Notes: a model not told the origin generated them from the sequence alone. A DNA stretch of 64,000 nt from Limanda limanda (GCF_963576545.1 NC_083638.1:23894090-23958089), one strand, 5' to 3'. Numbered from the stretch's first letter, positions 32,401-47,740 are shown. A program made the numbers and translations.

Positions 32401-34730
32401 TTGAGCCCACGGTAACCCACACACAATAATATTAATAATTCAGCAGCATAAGATGTGTTTAAGAGTAGTCATTAGAGTTCATTTTATTTGCACTGAATTG
32501 ATTTTATACACATCACCTTTACAGTTTGGTAAAACCATGATCTTAGGTCAGAGCACAATTCAATGATGAGGTGATCATGCATATTAATATTAATATTTTA
32601 ATACCTTTCACTGGGGTTTCCAGAAGATCTCATTATGAAACAAGAGGGTTGTTTTGTATTATAAAGCCTTGTTCATTTTAGGTCAAACATTATCCAAGCC
32701 CTATATTTTTGAGTGCATGTTAGATGGGGTCTCATTAGTCTTGTTAGAGGACAATTTAAATATAGATTTCTTTGTGGTCTTTCACATCAAAATTGAATAT
32801 AACAATTAAGAAAGATTCCGCTTTAACTCAGCTCTCAATTTCTCAGTTGTACGATTAAAAAGATGCACTACTTTGTTTTTGATGTTGATTATGGTAAACT
32901 GAACAATAAAGAAAAGTGCGGTCTAGTAAAACCTGCCCCTCAGCCCTCACACTTCTCTATCCTCCACCCACTTCCCCTCCTATTTCCATCCTCGTGCCAT
33001 TTCTCTCTCTGTCAACAATGATTTTGCCTCTTGCCAGTGATCAAACGCACCTGCCAAGCCCTGCTAACATTCCCAAGCATGTTCGCTAATTACCCACAAA
33101 GCCTTGCAGACTCATACTACTAATAGGGGTTTTGCCTCAAATCGGGGGCAGGGATGTGCTGCATTACAATGGTATTTATTTACTCATTTGGGAAAGAATC
33201 TCAAGGGATAATGTGGATTTCAAATGTTTCATGGCAGATAAAACTTCCCTTTTTTTCATGAATACAACACCAGTATAAATTACTGCTCCCCTTTGTATTC
33301 TTATTTTTATCAAATGGTAAACAAGGATGGTAAAAAGGGATATTGTAATAATCATCTCTATTTAAATCAAAGACAAAATGCTTCACACCCTACAAAGGCG
33401 TGGCATTATCATTAGTGAGAGCAACAACAAAGCTTAGTTGTGATGATAGTCCCCTTCCCAGTGTAATTACACAAAGGAGTCTCTTTAACTGTGCAGTTAC
33501 AGGGGAAATATTGTATGAAGTGCTGAGCAAATTGCCAATTACTCTCATGTTTAAACCACAGTTAGTACGATGGATACCACTGAAGAATTTCTTTTTTTTA
33601 CCATAATTGCTGGAAAAGCTTGATTGGGCAGATTAATAGTGATTGAAGATTCAAACATAGAAAATTTGCTGTTTTTCATAAACGTCATATTACAACTATA
33701 AACAGAAAACAAATACATTATGTGAGGATGTTAAAGCCCTGCATGAGGAGTTGTTGTCTTTGGCACAACCTGGGTTGGCACCAGCTCGTCATCGTGTCAT
33801 CACACTCTGACAAAATGGTTGTTAATTAAAGTATTTAGTCATAGTTTTCTGTTACAAGATAAACACTACCAGCCTTTATTAGCAGGCACATTAAAAAACA
33901 CTTTTGACTTTTCTGTGTGTTTTTTTTGTTTTCATTCTTCACTGACCTTCTAGATTTATTTTGTATTGAAAATAAATGCCATCATATTATCTACAATTGA
34001 GTCAGAAAACCTTCTTGTTATTTTTTCAAATAATAGATCATCTTATTAAAATTCTGAATGCCCCCCCAAGTGTGTAAGATCTATGGTGGTAATTGTTGTT
34101 CTTTACAAATTGAGACTAATTCACTCAAATGCTGTTGCAGTGAGTATTATATCAAAAGTTGTGCATTGTTGTGCACTCAACCATCTGTAAAGAGCCTACT
34201 GGAGATTAACAAACAAGTGTCCTATACATCATCAACCTGATTTTTTTGTCCCCCACTTGGTCTCCTGTGAATTTTATCTGAGAGAGTTGACTTGATTTAG
34301 TGTAAAAGTGACCTGAAGCTGCAGATGTAAACATTCACAGTGAAGCACACAAAGAGCCTGTTAACATTGAATATCTGCTGCTGTGTGGTGGCACATGGTT
34401 TTACAATTTTACATCTGTGTTGCAAGTGCATGTTTGGCATGACGTGTTTCAAAGATTTCCGTGTGCGCGTATATGAGTTGAACAGTTGAACTGTTTTATA
34501 TGTAAAAATATTCCTGGACATTTATTTATCTAGAATAAAAGGTCTCAACTCAGCCCTGAGTCTGGCAGGGACCCAACTGCTGAGGGTATGAGTTGGTGTA
34601 TAAGCATCAAATATCATTTTTGTAAGGAGAAGGCAATCACTAGGGAGAGTGTTTACTGCCTATCCATTTAAAAGAGAAAGTTTACTTTAAGCCTGCTGCT
34701 TTCTGCATGGTTAGTTCCCCAATATTGCTC
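29475..34730. other. AT-rich gene-poor DNA
   Basis: No gene is supported. A few ATTA/TAAT-rich stretches are seen, but nothing can be assigned by eye. Confidence 0.5.
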
Positions 34731-34777
34731 TAATGGAGGGCAAACCACTCTGCCAGTTCTCACCAGCGGTAACAGCA

Positions 34778-34900
34778 GCATGGTGGAAGAAACTGTTGTG
34801 GAAGAAGTTGTTGAATACTATTCGACAAAAAAGCCTGACTTTCAGCTGAGCAAATACTTGGTCACCATGCCATCGTTAGAGGAGGAGGGAAGGAAAGTAT
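34778..34900 (+). other. Possible short coding exon, unidentified
   Basis: From the ATG at 34780 a 40-codon frame reads MVEETVVEEVVEYYSTKKPD then FQLSKYLVTMPSLEEEGRK, after which GTATGAG forms a plausible donor. CAG at 34776-34778 is a weak acceptor. The composition is acidic and protein-like, unlike its AT-rich surroundings. No homologue is known to me and no partner exon was found. Confidence 0.2.
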
Positions 34901-34909
34901 GAGGATGTG

Positions 34910-37900
34910 AGATAAACCTACTTTTAGGACATGTTTCATGCATAGATCCACAAAGTTCAACTCATTAAACAATCGGCTAAAATTATCACAGGATGTTGTA
35001 AATGACCTCAAAATTCAGTTGCTGATTTACATCTGAAATCAAAATTTGAATAATAACATCTGATGACTATTTAAATGTGGAATATGGAAAACAAGTCAGT
35101 TAGTAAGAGAATGCTGTATATGAGGATCAAAAGGAAAAAAAAACTGAGGTCAGCTTTTTGTGGTCTAAAGCTGTGTTTGAGTAGATGGAGGGCCAACTTG
35201 TAGGGGAATGGCTTTACAGAGCAGAATCCTTTAGCCAAGAGATTTATGAAGACTTGTATTTACTAGGCCCACCCTCGGAGCAAAATAAGTAATCCTCTCT
35301 GAACATCCTCAGTAGAGGAACCTCTGAATGAAACACTGACATTGTTGAATTTAACTCTAAAGATATTCTTTAGAAAATATGTTTATGTAATTCATTTAAC
35401 ATTTAGATTTAAATGTCACACTGGGCCTTCTGTTGAACACTGAATTTGTTACCCTTCTTTGTGTGAAAAGGGATTATTTGTATAAAATATAGTTTTCGTT
35501 GTCGTATTTGTTGTACCTTGTTATAATTGGTGTATTCTCCTTTGAATATCCCTAAAATAGATTGATGTCTTTATAGCACATTGGCTTACAACAGATAAAA
35601 CAGTTGCAGTGTTAATTGCTTAAATTGACAACAGGAGGCAGGCACATACAAAAAAAACTACACACAGACACCCACCTGTAAATCACACACAGAGAGCCTG
35701 AAAAACTGATGCTTTTCAAAGGATGTTGTCAGTAGGAGAATAAGCAATGGAGACGCCACACGTCTGTTACCTGCCAGGACTGATCCCCCCAGCCTGTCTT
35801 CAAAAGCAAATGAAGAGTGTTAATAAAGGCTGCCATAACATGAGATCTTTTTAAGTGAGACACCCTCCTTCCTTTACCAGTCTACCCCCTGGTGAGCAAA
35901 AAACCTCTCCCCACCATTACAATTTCCACCAATCAATAAACTTAGTCTTCTGATGACAGCCATGCCTCCGCTGCCTTTCTTCTCCTCATTGCAAATTAGA
36001 AACAAACACCACGCTCTTATTCTATGACAGACTCATTAGATGTTTGTTGAATTTAGCAATTAACATTACCATTACATTTTCTTTTTCTGCTGTGATCAAT
36101 AAATATTCAGGTTATGACCTACAAAGTCTAAAAACAAGGATTTTATGTTGAGTGTTCCAAGGCCTAATTCAAGTCATTATTCAGGTTATTAATTATTTAA
36201 ATTAATACATTATTCAGTTTCAATTAGCAGAACAAGAGTCCAAGGTATTGTGTGAGTTTTATGTATTGTATAAGCTGTAATGTTTGTCTGAGACCGTGTC
36301 AGTGAAGACCAGATGGTGGAGCCAAAAACCCAGAGGAGAAGAAGTCTGATTTCTAATTTATTCTGCTGCTCAAGTTTCTTGTATGCCTCTGTAGTTTAGT
36401 AGTGTCTTTCTGTGTGTGGAGGTATTTGTAAGTGCATTTGTGTATAAAAGCATGTGTGTGTGCCCCAGACTTAAAAACACTCACTTGAGAAACAGAGCAG
36501 GGCTCATTTTCTAACCAACCCCATCGGCTGCTTCTGGGCTATGGATGAATAATGGCTGAATTCAACTGTGCTGAAACAGAAACACATTCCACACACTCTG
36601 CAAAGCTAATAGCTAGAGCAAAACAACCACATTTGAACATTTACAATTAAGAAAGCTCAGTGATTGAATATCCGGGTGACTGGTAAGTCGCGCCTTGGAG
36701 TGAGATAAAATGCTGCTCCTGGATATTGCTGAATGCTTCACAAAACCCTAACTATGTTTTAGATGTGCCTCAACAACACTGGGAAATGAGTCAATTTGAC
36801 AGGGAAGCAACATTTTGTTTTCGATGAGCGAGTAAAGGGAATATACACATTGGCATGTCTAGAAAGGAAATCTCTATGATGGCAGTTTTAAAAATGAGTC
36901 AACCAGTATATTGCAGCTACCAATTCTGGTGAGTACAATCTTGTCCAGATTTAGTGGCAGCATTACAAAGATAAAGAAAACCTTTTCCTTTTAATGTTTT
37001 AAGGTATATATTGTCATAATTATACAAAAATAATTATACATGATTTAGTATTTATGTTCGTCAGGTATTTGGCAGCATGTTGACAATAACAGATATTGCA
37101 CATGCCTTTAAGTAAGTGCATATTTCTCCAGCTCGTTCTCTTCCATTACGGTAGACCCCAATGAGGTTTTCCAAAATTCTCCAGTTTCTGCTCATTTTTA
37201 GTCTGGAGCTGTTTGGTCTACATGGCAGACACGAAATATTTGGAAACATATATAATATATTTGAAAATATTGAGGCGCTCGGGGAGCAAAACATCATATA
37301 TTCCCTCCTGCTTCCACTGGGCATTAAATAGACGTATTTTACATTAAGACTCCCACCTAAAAATGTTCACTTAGGGGTCAAATAAGCCTCCTCTATCCTG
37401 CAATAGAATGGAAGCAGAGCACCACATGGATTTTTATGTTTGCATATCATTAGTCAGCTGTGTTGGCAAAACTACAAATAAGCACACTTAAATTTGTCTT
37501 GAGAATCTCACAGTTTAAACTGAAACATACTACATTAAATCCAACCAAACATAATTAGAAACATTTGAAAGTTCAATATATATTTTCAACCCCCACTAGA
37601 AGAGGTAGAAAAATTGTCCTTTTGTCAAAAATCACAAATTTGTTATCTTGAGTATTAGTGTTTAGTGTATTCAATATTCCCACCTTAACAACAGGCTCAG
37701 GAGGATGTTCAGGGACACGAAGGCTCACAAACAATCAACTTTGTGAAGAATGTTTAGAGAAGCATCTGTGGATTCATTCACCCATGTCCACTCAGATTGC
37801 TCTGGCCATCACAAGCCCTAATGGCTTTACCTGGTGGCCCCTCATTCACCGGACTGACATCTCATGTAGTTAGATTTGGCAGGTGTTCATTCCGCAGAGC

Positions 37901-38484
37901 ATCGGTAGCTGACTTCTCCATTTTATCAGTCCCTGGTTAGAGAGCTGGCCAGAAAATAATTCTGCAGCAATTACCATATGTTGTGATTGTGGTTTTGGAG
38001 CAACACTACAACATCTGTGTTATACTGGCATCTGGGGCACCCTGAAAGAAACTTCCCCCAGTCTACATTCCTTCCCTGCATCTACTGAACAGGTGCTGTC
38101 TGCAACACTACTCTCCTACAGTGGGGCTTTGGGCGGACCTCACGGTTCCTCCCTGTTAAAGCTTTTATATACACACAGCGTGTTTGTAAAAAGAGTAATT
38201 ACTGACTTGTAGAGTGTAAGAGCATTCCACAAACAGCACAGCCATCTCTTTGTGGTCAAAGTTTTCAATGAAATTACATCAGCTCACACTTGAACTATGA
38301 CTTAAGAAAAAACAGGCTATTTCTTAGAATTCCATAGTTTCTTTGAATATCTGTTAATTGAGTCTGATCTGAAATCTCATGTAAAACATAACATGACACC
38401 TTCTTTGATATGTTCAGTTTGTGGTATCTAGCAGTCAGGTGTCAAATTGCAAACAAATGAATAACCCATGCTTAACCCCTACAC
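34910..38484. other. AT-rich gene-poor DNA
   Basis: No gene or element is recognised. Confidence 0.5.
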
Positions 38485-38809
38485 TTCCAACTGTGTAGGG
38501 GAAGCTCCGGTGGCCCTAAGGTCATAAAAACGGTCCTCCCTATAGCCAGTGTTTGATTAGTCTGTTGTGGGCTACTGTAAAAAAAACCTGGCGGTGTAAC
38601 AAAGTGGTCATGTTCAAAGATGACCAGCTTCTGATGTAGGTTTAAAGGGCTTATTCTAGGCCATAGTTCCCAAAATAAAAAAAAAGATCTTATTCTAAGT
38701 TAAGAAAAAACAATTCTTTGTTTCAGCTTAATAATGAAAACATCATTCTGAATGTTATGTTTTATTTCTGCCAATAGATCTCCATAAATTCACCACAATG
38801 CACCTTCAA
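38485..38809. mobile_element. Degenerate copy of the GTTCAGTGTGTAG-type MITE
   Basis: It shares ordered blocks with the copy at 52401-52776: CATAAAAAC, GGGCTACTGTAAAAAA, CTTCTGATG, TTATTCTAGG, GAAAACATCA and GCCAATAGATCTCC. Termini are badly decayed. Confidence 0.6.
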
Positions 38810-41559
38810 TTATCACAGCAATAGGACCGACCATTTGCGAACACAATTTTGGATCAATCAGAACATGTATGAATGAATATCATAATAATTCAGTTAATCC
38901 TTAAGGTTGATGACATGGGCCTTTCTTCTCCACCTTTGCTTGGATTCGTGAACCATATTTTTCATGACCGCACACTTTTAAGAGAGCACACACACATGCA
39001 CACAGCAGTGATGGCCATAATAAATGACTGCAAATTGGCAAATGAAAAACTGTTAAAATTCCCTACATGTGGGGATTCCCTGGCTTAAACAATCAATTAT
39101 CTCTAGAAACTTGTAACATCTATCAACATTTGTCACAAACCATACAGCAGAGCAGGTGGTAAGTTAACACCCGACCACCGGGGACCAGGGAGAGCAGCCA
39201 GCGGGCTCCCAGTCAGGGTGGTGTGTATTCCTGTGCTAAGTGATGTCTCCCACTGCAGGGCTGTGCTGGTCTGTCATACCGACACTCAGACCCTCAATGT
39301 ACATCATAGTGCAGTAGGATGGCACTTTCACAGAACCTGGCCATCTCTCCCATACAGCCTCTGTGCTATAGCTTTTTGGAAATGCACACTTTCTCTTTTC
39401 CCCCTACTCAAACGCTTCTCTGTGCTGTTCTCTCTGTCCAGCCCCTTGGCCAATAAATTAAATCAAAAAGCTTTACAGGGCAGCACCTGAACATGGACCT
39501 CTTTCATAATTCAGCATTAGTTTCTGATTTATTAGATATGACATGTACACATGAGGAGTGTTAAAGTCAATCATTCCAGCAGTGTCACCTCACTAATTAA
39601 TCAGAGCTGGAGCAATTAATATTTTAATCAACTCAATTCATGAAACAACAGACTCCATAAAGCACTCAAATCCTGCTCTGGGTTCCTCATAAAACTGTAC
39701 GTCAATGACAGTCATTGGGATGATATGACAAATTACAATGCTCTAATTATGCACTATTTTAATAGCTATTATAGCGAACATAAAATGGAAAGAAACCGTA
39801 GCTGATTTTGATGAAGTATAAGATTTCTTGAAGGTTTCTGTATTACTCAGTGTGGATTCTAAGGCGGGTGAGGATAATGTTGAATGTGCACAAAGCAGAA
39901 ACAAAAAATGAAATAAGCCATAAAGTATTTAGTGAAACACTGCCAAGATGACAATCTTGTCAAGAAGCGTATAATTAGGAGACCAACACATTTAAACATC
40001 AATAGAAGAGCACTTGGAGAGTAAGGAAACGGAAAAAATTAAACACTTAGGGCATGGCCACAGCATTGCGTTTGAATAAATGAGAAGAATAAGTCAATTA
40101 AAAAGAGCTATTTTAGTTCTTAAAGATGGGGAAACAGTGGGTTTGCTGCAGAAGAATAATTAGACTCACATTTTTTGCAGCTATAAATTTGTCAAGGGAC
40201 TGTGGAGAAAACAAAGACCTAGAAATTATCTCAAAGTCTAGTTCAAGAATAATTAAATTTTCATGGTTTTTGAAATAATTGAATTATCCATAGAAATGCA
40301 GTGTTTATTGCTTTATTCTTTACCAAAGCAACATTCGTTACAAACACATGCTAAGACATTCTTACTCACTTCAAAATATGTTCATTTATCCACTCTCATT
40401 TCAGTTTATATAGTTTAATAAAAACATCAATGCATGTTTCAGCTATTTTACTACAAATTTATCAAGAATCCGTGGACTCAGTTGTAAAGACAAATTCTGA
40501 TTGAGTTGGATCAGTTCTTGAAAGTAAGTTATTCAAAAGCAAAAGAAAAGGATCAAGCCTTCTTTTTGCAGGAGAGGGATTCAAATAATCAGGATTATAC
40601 TGATGTGTTATTGAATTTGTCCATGGATTGCATTTGATTTGTTAAACTTATAAAGTAGACTTTAGGTTTTCTTAGATTTTCTAGTAAGTCTCTTTGTACA
40701 GGTAAGTAAAAGAGTTTTTTCCACAGTGATAACTCAAGCAGCAGTCAATATCATTATTTATACATGTCAGTGACTCATTGATAAGAGAAACAATTTATTC
40801 ATTGAGAGAGAATGTCAGAGGTTAGTCTGGGTTGTCAACTAGCACCTAAGCTTCCATTTTAAACATCATCACACATTTAGAGCGCTGGCAATTTGGATTT
40901 GGTAATCTGGAAAAGTTTATTTGGGTGAGGGTGAGCCAGTTCAATAAAAAATTTAAGTGGAATGGATTATCTGCTTCTGGATAGGAAAACATTGGATTTT
41001 AAAACCTGGTCCAGATATTTTTTTTAATGTTTGATATGCAGACAGAAAGAAAATCCACCACATTTAAGTTTTGTGAAATAGAAACTTAAATAAATATGGC
41101 TTTACACATTATTTAAACATAAATTGAGAAATATTCTGAACACAGACTTAAAATGTAACAGCTGTCTGAAGCAAATGCATTTACTTTACCTAATCTCATA
41201 ATAATTAATAACCTTTTTGTAATATGTTAAAGATGTTAAGTTGTGTTTTTCTTCCTATTGAAACCAAACATTAGCGTTGAGCTTTTTCTTCCTGGCAAGC
41301 AATGCCATCATATGCCAAATTCCCTTTAGCGACAAAGGGAGGTGTAAAAAGCCAACTGAGCATAGACAAGCTGGATGATGTTCCCATTCATATTCAATAT
41401 TCAAATTCCTGTCTTGTGTGTCTGTGTATGTGCATGAGTGCTCGCTGATCGCAGCGTACCGATTGCTGCTTGAAGTACTGTAGATTGCTGGCTTTGACAT
41501 TTTCCCATTGTGCATGGTGGTGCAGCAGGCAATAATTAAATATCAGGTGCATAAGCTGC

Positions 41560-41780
41560 TCTTTAATTTGACATGTGTGCTTGAGGCAATAAACACATGT
41601 GGTGCAGTGGGGGCTGCATAATTGCAGAGGAATAAAATATCATATCAAGAGTGAGAGGATCATTGTATCAGGTACCCGATGACAGCTCGTTTGATCATAA
41701 CGCCAAGGCTAAAGAGGTTGGCTAATTAGTTGTCATTAAAACTCACCCTCTAATCAGGGCTCACTCTTGCATAAAAAATG
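41560..41780. promoter_or_regulatory. Candidate conserved non-coding element
   Basis: Non-repetitive sequence with GGCTAATTAGTTGTCATTAA, CTAATCAGGG and ACACATGTGG (E-box) motifs. This is a guess from texture; conservation was not tested. Confidence 0.2.
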
Positions 41781-44700
41781 CCTCTATCACATGATCAGCG
41801 AAACAATGCCCTTAGCACTTTCAGGCCAGTCTTAGTACCGACAGCTATTAGCAATGGGAATGCTGAAGCGCCAGTACATAAATATGACTTTCTGTGTTGT
41901 TGGTTTTGTTATATTCTAGGTTTACTTACCAGGGCTTATACGAATATGCCTGATCTACGAGGTTGAAGTGGGCTCTGAGTGAAATGGATTTACTTTAACT
42001 TGCACAATTCCCACTATCCCGAAATGTTCAGCTGGACAGTAACCTATAGGCTAATGCAGTAAGCAGAATTGAAGGAAGACGGAGACAGAGAAGTAAATCA
42101 GTGAAGGGGGATAAAGAAGACGACTCTCTACTCACAGCAGCACAGATGCATTATATCAGTATAAGTGGGAATGACTTGTTCAGACAACACCCTGGTGAGA
42201 CCCCTGAAGTCCCAGAAACCATGGGTGCCTCTTGCCATGACTTTCAAAGATGGCAGAAAGTGCTCCAATGAGAGTCCCATGCATTATTAGCTGACAGCCC
42301 CATATAAATAATACGGTACATAATGCCAAGTGTGAGTGCCTGGGTCTCCACAAGGACGCTCAACAGGTGCACCCCTCGTTGCTGCATTTCCATTTTGTTC
42401 AACAAAGAGCCCGCTTGTGCGAACGACTTCTGTCTGAAAGCTTTGCCTGATCATTCTTTTATGTGCCACTTCCCAGAATGCACAACATTCACAGGACCTC
42501 ATGATAATAGGCTCGTCGGGACACAGAGAAAGGAGCGAGACGCTTGTCAGAGTGGATACATCCGTGCCTGACCCGAGGGAGATGGCTCAGTGCACGACAC
42601 ATCAGTTACAGGACACAGAGAGAACCTCTCCCCCATCCTCCCCTCTCGCAGGCTAATGGTTGTCAAGTTAGCAAGGGCCCGCGCTCTTGTCTGGACCAGG
42701 CCTGTTGTCATGTGAAATCCATTAGAGGTCGCAAGCACACAGGATGGGCGGTCGATTGATAAGGCAGGAGGAGAAGTGAGGCAGAAGCAAGGGAAGAAAA
42801 GAAACGTTTTATCTCCTGACTATACTGTACTCTCCAGAAGGACTTGTTAAAGCAAACTGAAGTAGAGTGGAAAATTGATGGAGATGTCTTACATTATGAT
42901 TGTACTTCTGTGCCATGGGTTGTAAGTTTTTATTCTGAAATGGCAAGAAAATTGAAAATAGTCTCCTGTGTAATCCAAAACATGTCAAATGGAAGCTTGC
43001 TTGCTGTTCAGAAAAATAAAATACATAAAGGTTGTGTTTGAGTTTAGTTAAACCGTCTCTAAAAATGGTCATGGATAGATGTTACCAATCCCACCAACAA
43101 AAGTGTTCAAAGTTTCAACTTGCACTCCAGTAAAAACTTAATTCTGTTTTTAAAATGCATTTTTTCCCCTTTGTTTACTGATAATCTGTTGAGTTTTCAA
43201 CTTGTTTACCCTCTTTTTCTATTATTCCTTTAATCATTGCCTCTCTTCCAACATTTTTTTTACTTCTTACGCTTATTTCTCAAGACTTGACACAGCTACA
43301 ATCCATGGAAGATGCATTAGCTCCAGTGACAGCGCACTGAGTCATACTGTAGGTTTCTTAATTAGATTAATTCACAGGCAGTTTACTTGGGAGCCACTGG
43401 ATGGTTGAGAACCAGCCCATGTGCAATTCATTTTCTGCTCCTTTTTTAATTTATTACACTTTTGCTTGAGGAACCCCATGAAAGGCGCCCATCCTTCTGA
43501 CAAATCAGTCAAAATAGCTGAAATTTTTCCTCCTTTCTTTTCACCGCACAGCACATTAACTGGATTTTTTGTTTTAAGTGTCAAACGTGTCATTAATAAT
43601 GAATCTTGCATTCTATTTTTCATTCCTATTTCACCTCATATATGAATGATAATCACTATCTTTTACCGTGACACAAAAGGCGGTACAGTGCTTCGAGTGG
43701 TTTGAGTGGAGTGGATCTTTTGTCTTTACTTAGAATTATATAATAATGCAAAAGCAAGACATACAGCACATAACTCGGTTACTTGTTGTTTGTAGAAGGA
43801 TCTGAGTGGTGAGGTCACTCATTCAATCACATTTGGATGAAGGGTTGGTTGTGTGTGGAGATTTGTGTGTTTCTGTGTGTGGGAAGCGAGCAGTGCACAG
43901 TAAAGGTGCATGTATAATTTATGGTTCATGCATGCTTTAATAAGTAATTTTGTTTGTTGATGTCCATGTTTGCTTACATATGTGACTGAGGACAGTTGTA
44001 TCAGACAGTATTGTCTGAAACTGGTGCTTTCCGCTGCTCTTTTGAAGGATGCTACTGAGCTGCCCATGATAATTAGAGAGCCATGACCTTCTCATTAGAG
44101 GCAGGAGGCTGCTCGTTTTCTCTCGCCCTCCCTTTCACCATCAAGCCGGCCTGCCACAGGACAATCAGTATATCAAAGCTTAAATATTTATTAAAGCTAA
44201 AATTACGAAAACACATAGCACAACCTTTGAATTAGAGCCCGCAATATATGCAGAGTCAAATGCATCGTTGTGCTTAACCCCCCCTAAAACCCTTCTCATC
44301 CTGTTCGCGTGTAGCTTAAATTTTTCATTACAAATTTCCAAAGCTTCAAAGTCGGATCTCAGAGCTAATCCGTTTCTTCTCTTCTGACAGGGACAAAGAC
44401 CTGTTTAAAACTGATGCTTTGTTTAGACCTATTCTGCTCCCTGTCTTTTACATCTAAATGTCAAAGATTTTTGATTGATCATCAACCAAAGCTGACAGGA
44501 AGGAATAAGAGGGGATACGAGGGGAGAGCGGTGCAGAGGGTGTTGGAAAAAAAAGTCCTTTAATTAATCTTCCACATAGATTTTGTTTTATGTCTGATGT
44601 ACTATTTAAGTCATAAGCATCTTAATATTTTCCCCAAAACTTGTTTTGAATTTGTTAATACATTCACATATTAAATGGTAGAATAAAATTGAATAAGAAT

Positions 44701-45629
44701 AAATAAATTTCAAGCTGCATTAAAAAAATACCAAATATTAAGTATGTGGCATTTTTGACCACGACTAGTTATGTCAAGCTAACTCAGGGGTAGTTAGTAT
44801 TTTGATAGTGTGGCCTCGATTTTGTTTATATTCATTATTATATATATAAGATAAGGATAAACAAACACCCATGATGCAGTAGATGGTCCTCGTCGTTCAT
44901 CACAATAATACTAGAGCTTCATAGGTCAACTTTAAAACAAATGAGGCGTACACGCCATACATGCTGCTCTCTGCGGGTATTTAAGAGGAGCACGACTGGA
45001 TAATATCGTTGTCCGCTCCTGTGAAGTTCTGACACAAATTCTGAGGTATTCAAATCCCATAAAACTCAAAATCATGTTGTCTATTTCTATATGGCAGCAT
45101 TTCTCATTCAAGTAATTATAACATTTATTGTTACTATTTTTTGCTCACTGTTAACATGTCGGATAATTTAAACCTTCCTCAGTACTCAAAATCCATACTT
45201 GACAAACCATCATGGTCGAGTAAGTAGCATTTCTTAAGCCCGTAAATAGTAAGAATCACATTGTCCACATTGTGTTGATAACTGTTAAGCTGTGTAAATG
45301 TGCAATAATGACATGATGAAAGACAATTTTCCAGCTTAATAGATCATTCTCATTGTGGATACATATGTTGATAGGAAATGACATGAGGTTAAAATCACTT
45401 ATTGAATCTAATCAGGGCATAACTGATTGTCATTATGGAAATGGAGGGTTTTTTTGGGGGGTTGTTTTGTACACTGTGTTAGTTGACGGGTGTGAGCGTG
45501 TAATCCTCATCCCTGGGTCCTACGAAACAGGGTTAGTGTGAAAGACACATGCCAGAGCTGACATACGACTCAGTGTAAGGATTCAGCATCGCTGCACCAC
45601 CCAAACCAAGTCATTAGGCCCCTCAACAC

Positions 45630-45800
45630 CTGCACGCTTTCCTCCTACGTAAAGAGCTGTATAAATTAATCACACACAGCCTTATGCACTTTGATGCAAT
45701 TTATAATGCACATTAATGAGGGCTGACAGCTGTAACTAAAAGGCAGAATGATCACTTACAATTCACATAAAAATCACGGTGCAATAACAAAAATCATTTG
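45630..45800. promoter_or_regulatory. Candidate conserved non-coding element
   Basis: Dense ATTA/TAAT cores (AAATTAATCAC, CACATTAATGAGG), CTGACAGCTGT and the octamer-like ATTTGCAT occur within 170 bp. This is a guess from texture only. Confidence 0.2.
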
Positions 45801-47740
45801 CATGACTCTTTTTTTTTTCCTGTCATGCTCTATTTTCATCTTTATCCAGCTTTGATTCCTGCTGTTTTATCAGAGGCCAAATCCGTGTGAAAAGACTAAA
45901 TGATCTGCAAATTGATGCAACACTTAGCCTGTGTCTCACTCCAGAGTACGAGCTCTAATTGTACATTGTGTGAAGGTATGGCATTGGATGATAAAAAAAG
46001 GCTTTTCTCCACACCTCATTTCAATCTCAATGTCTTATCAGTTGCCTTTGTTAAGTCACTGCTTGTTGATGGGCATCCAGAGTTAGGCAGTTAACACTTT
46101 ATCACTAATTACAAACCATTTCCATACGTTTCTAGACGGGGCAACTTTTCTTTTGTCAGTCTATATCCCTCACACAATATCAAAGTGGAAATACATTTAC
46201 AATCAAACATTGTGCGTGTATGAAAACATCATGAGGAAACCATTTAAGCTGACCTTCAGAGGTGCTAATTAAATTTTGGGCGTGTGGCGATGGTATAACT
46301 GATTTCATTCTTCATTATGGCCTGTAATGACATTTCTCAGCTGTCAGAAGCATTGCAGGGGGTTCGCTTGTGAGGTTTGGGATGAATTAACCATTATACC
46401 ATCACAGAGACAGCAAAACCACAAAGGAGGGGTGGGGAGAAGGCTCGGCGTTGAAGATTCAGTGACTGAACACGTTTACAGCAAAATCACATTTAGCAAA
46501 GCTTGCTTAAAATGGGTATGATGTGCCGTTTGCCATCTAGCCACTGGTAACAACAGGACATTAAATGGCCTTCCTGAGTGCAGAGAAAACCCATATGTCT
46601 CTCCCTCAATAAAATGCTTTAATGGGATCCTAAAGATTTAATTAACATGTCAGTATGCGTAGGTCAGTTCAGCTGCACGGCAGAAAGTAGAGTGGAAGAT
46701 ATACAGTAACACTACAAAAAGCCTGGCTGGATCTGTGAAGACAGCACGAAAAAGCTCTGATTTACACACAATGACTGGTTATAAAAGTAATGGCATTTTA
46801 ATTAGTGGTTCATTTGCACACAGTAAGCGAAGCTTCCATTTGTGTTGGAGTGGAGTATCATGCACAAACCCAAGTCACACTTGTCAATTGTGCAACTAAA
46901 GAAACATGGAGAAGCACATGAACAAATGTGTCTTATACTAAACTATACGCAAAAATCTAAGTCTCCAATGTCTATCTAAATGAAATTTACTAATAAATTA
47001 TAGAAGTTCAAATTATTTTTGATGTCATCATCCTGTTTTCTTAGACTTCGTACGTCTCACAATAGATAACATCTGAAGGGCCACTCATGTGCAGACAGAG
47101 AGGAGGATAAGTAGATGGGATGTTGGCTGAGGAAAGGAAAGGTGACTGACACAGTTAAATGGTTCATTCCCTGGAGGGTGGTTGTAGATCTTGTTTCTTG
47201 TAGATTTCCTGCCACTCCTCTGTATCTTGTCTGTCTGCTGGTCTGTCTTCTTTTTGGTTGTACGGAGGGGATGTGAACCCATAATGTCCAGTACAACAGC
47301 AGCCTGCCACTTATTTCTCTAACACACAGGATTTCAGTTAAAAGGCAAGAGTTCACAAGACTCATCCATTAGATCGTGCCGTAGCCAAGGAAAACAAACC
47401 GTCAACATCAAACTTCAAACCACATTGAGCTATGGGTGAGGGACGATCTTGCTTTCTGAATTTAAAAAGAAAGTATCCTTCTTGGATATAGAGCATAATG
47501 TCAGATACAGTTAAACATAAACTCCATAATGAATTTGCAATGAACTCCTATATTCCTCATCATTTAGGACTTAACTGATATGGATTTTTGGGAGCTGATG
47601 CCAATAATGTTAGTTACAATTAAAAAATGGCGATGATTCTTTAGAAGTAATTACTAAACCTGTAGAAATGTACAGTTGCAGTTTAACCATGTGACTAGGG
47701 TTGCAAAATTCCGGGAATATTCCAAGTTGGAAACTTTCCA

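Larger units (their letters stand above)
38810..47687. other. Gene-poor DNA with candidate conserved non-coding stretches
   Basis: No coding gene is recognised. Two stretches (41560-41780 and 45630-45800) stand out for complex, repeat-free sequence rich in homeodomain-type cores and are listed separately as candidates. Confidence 0.5.
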
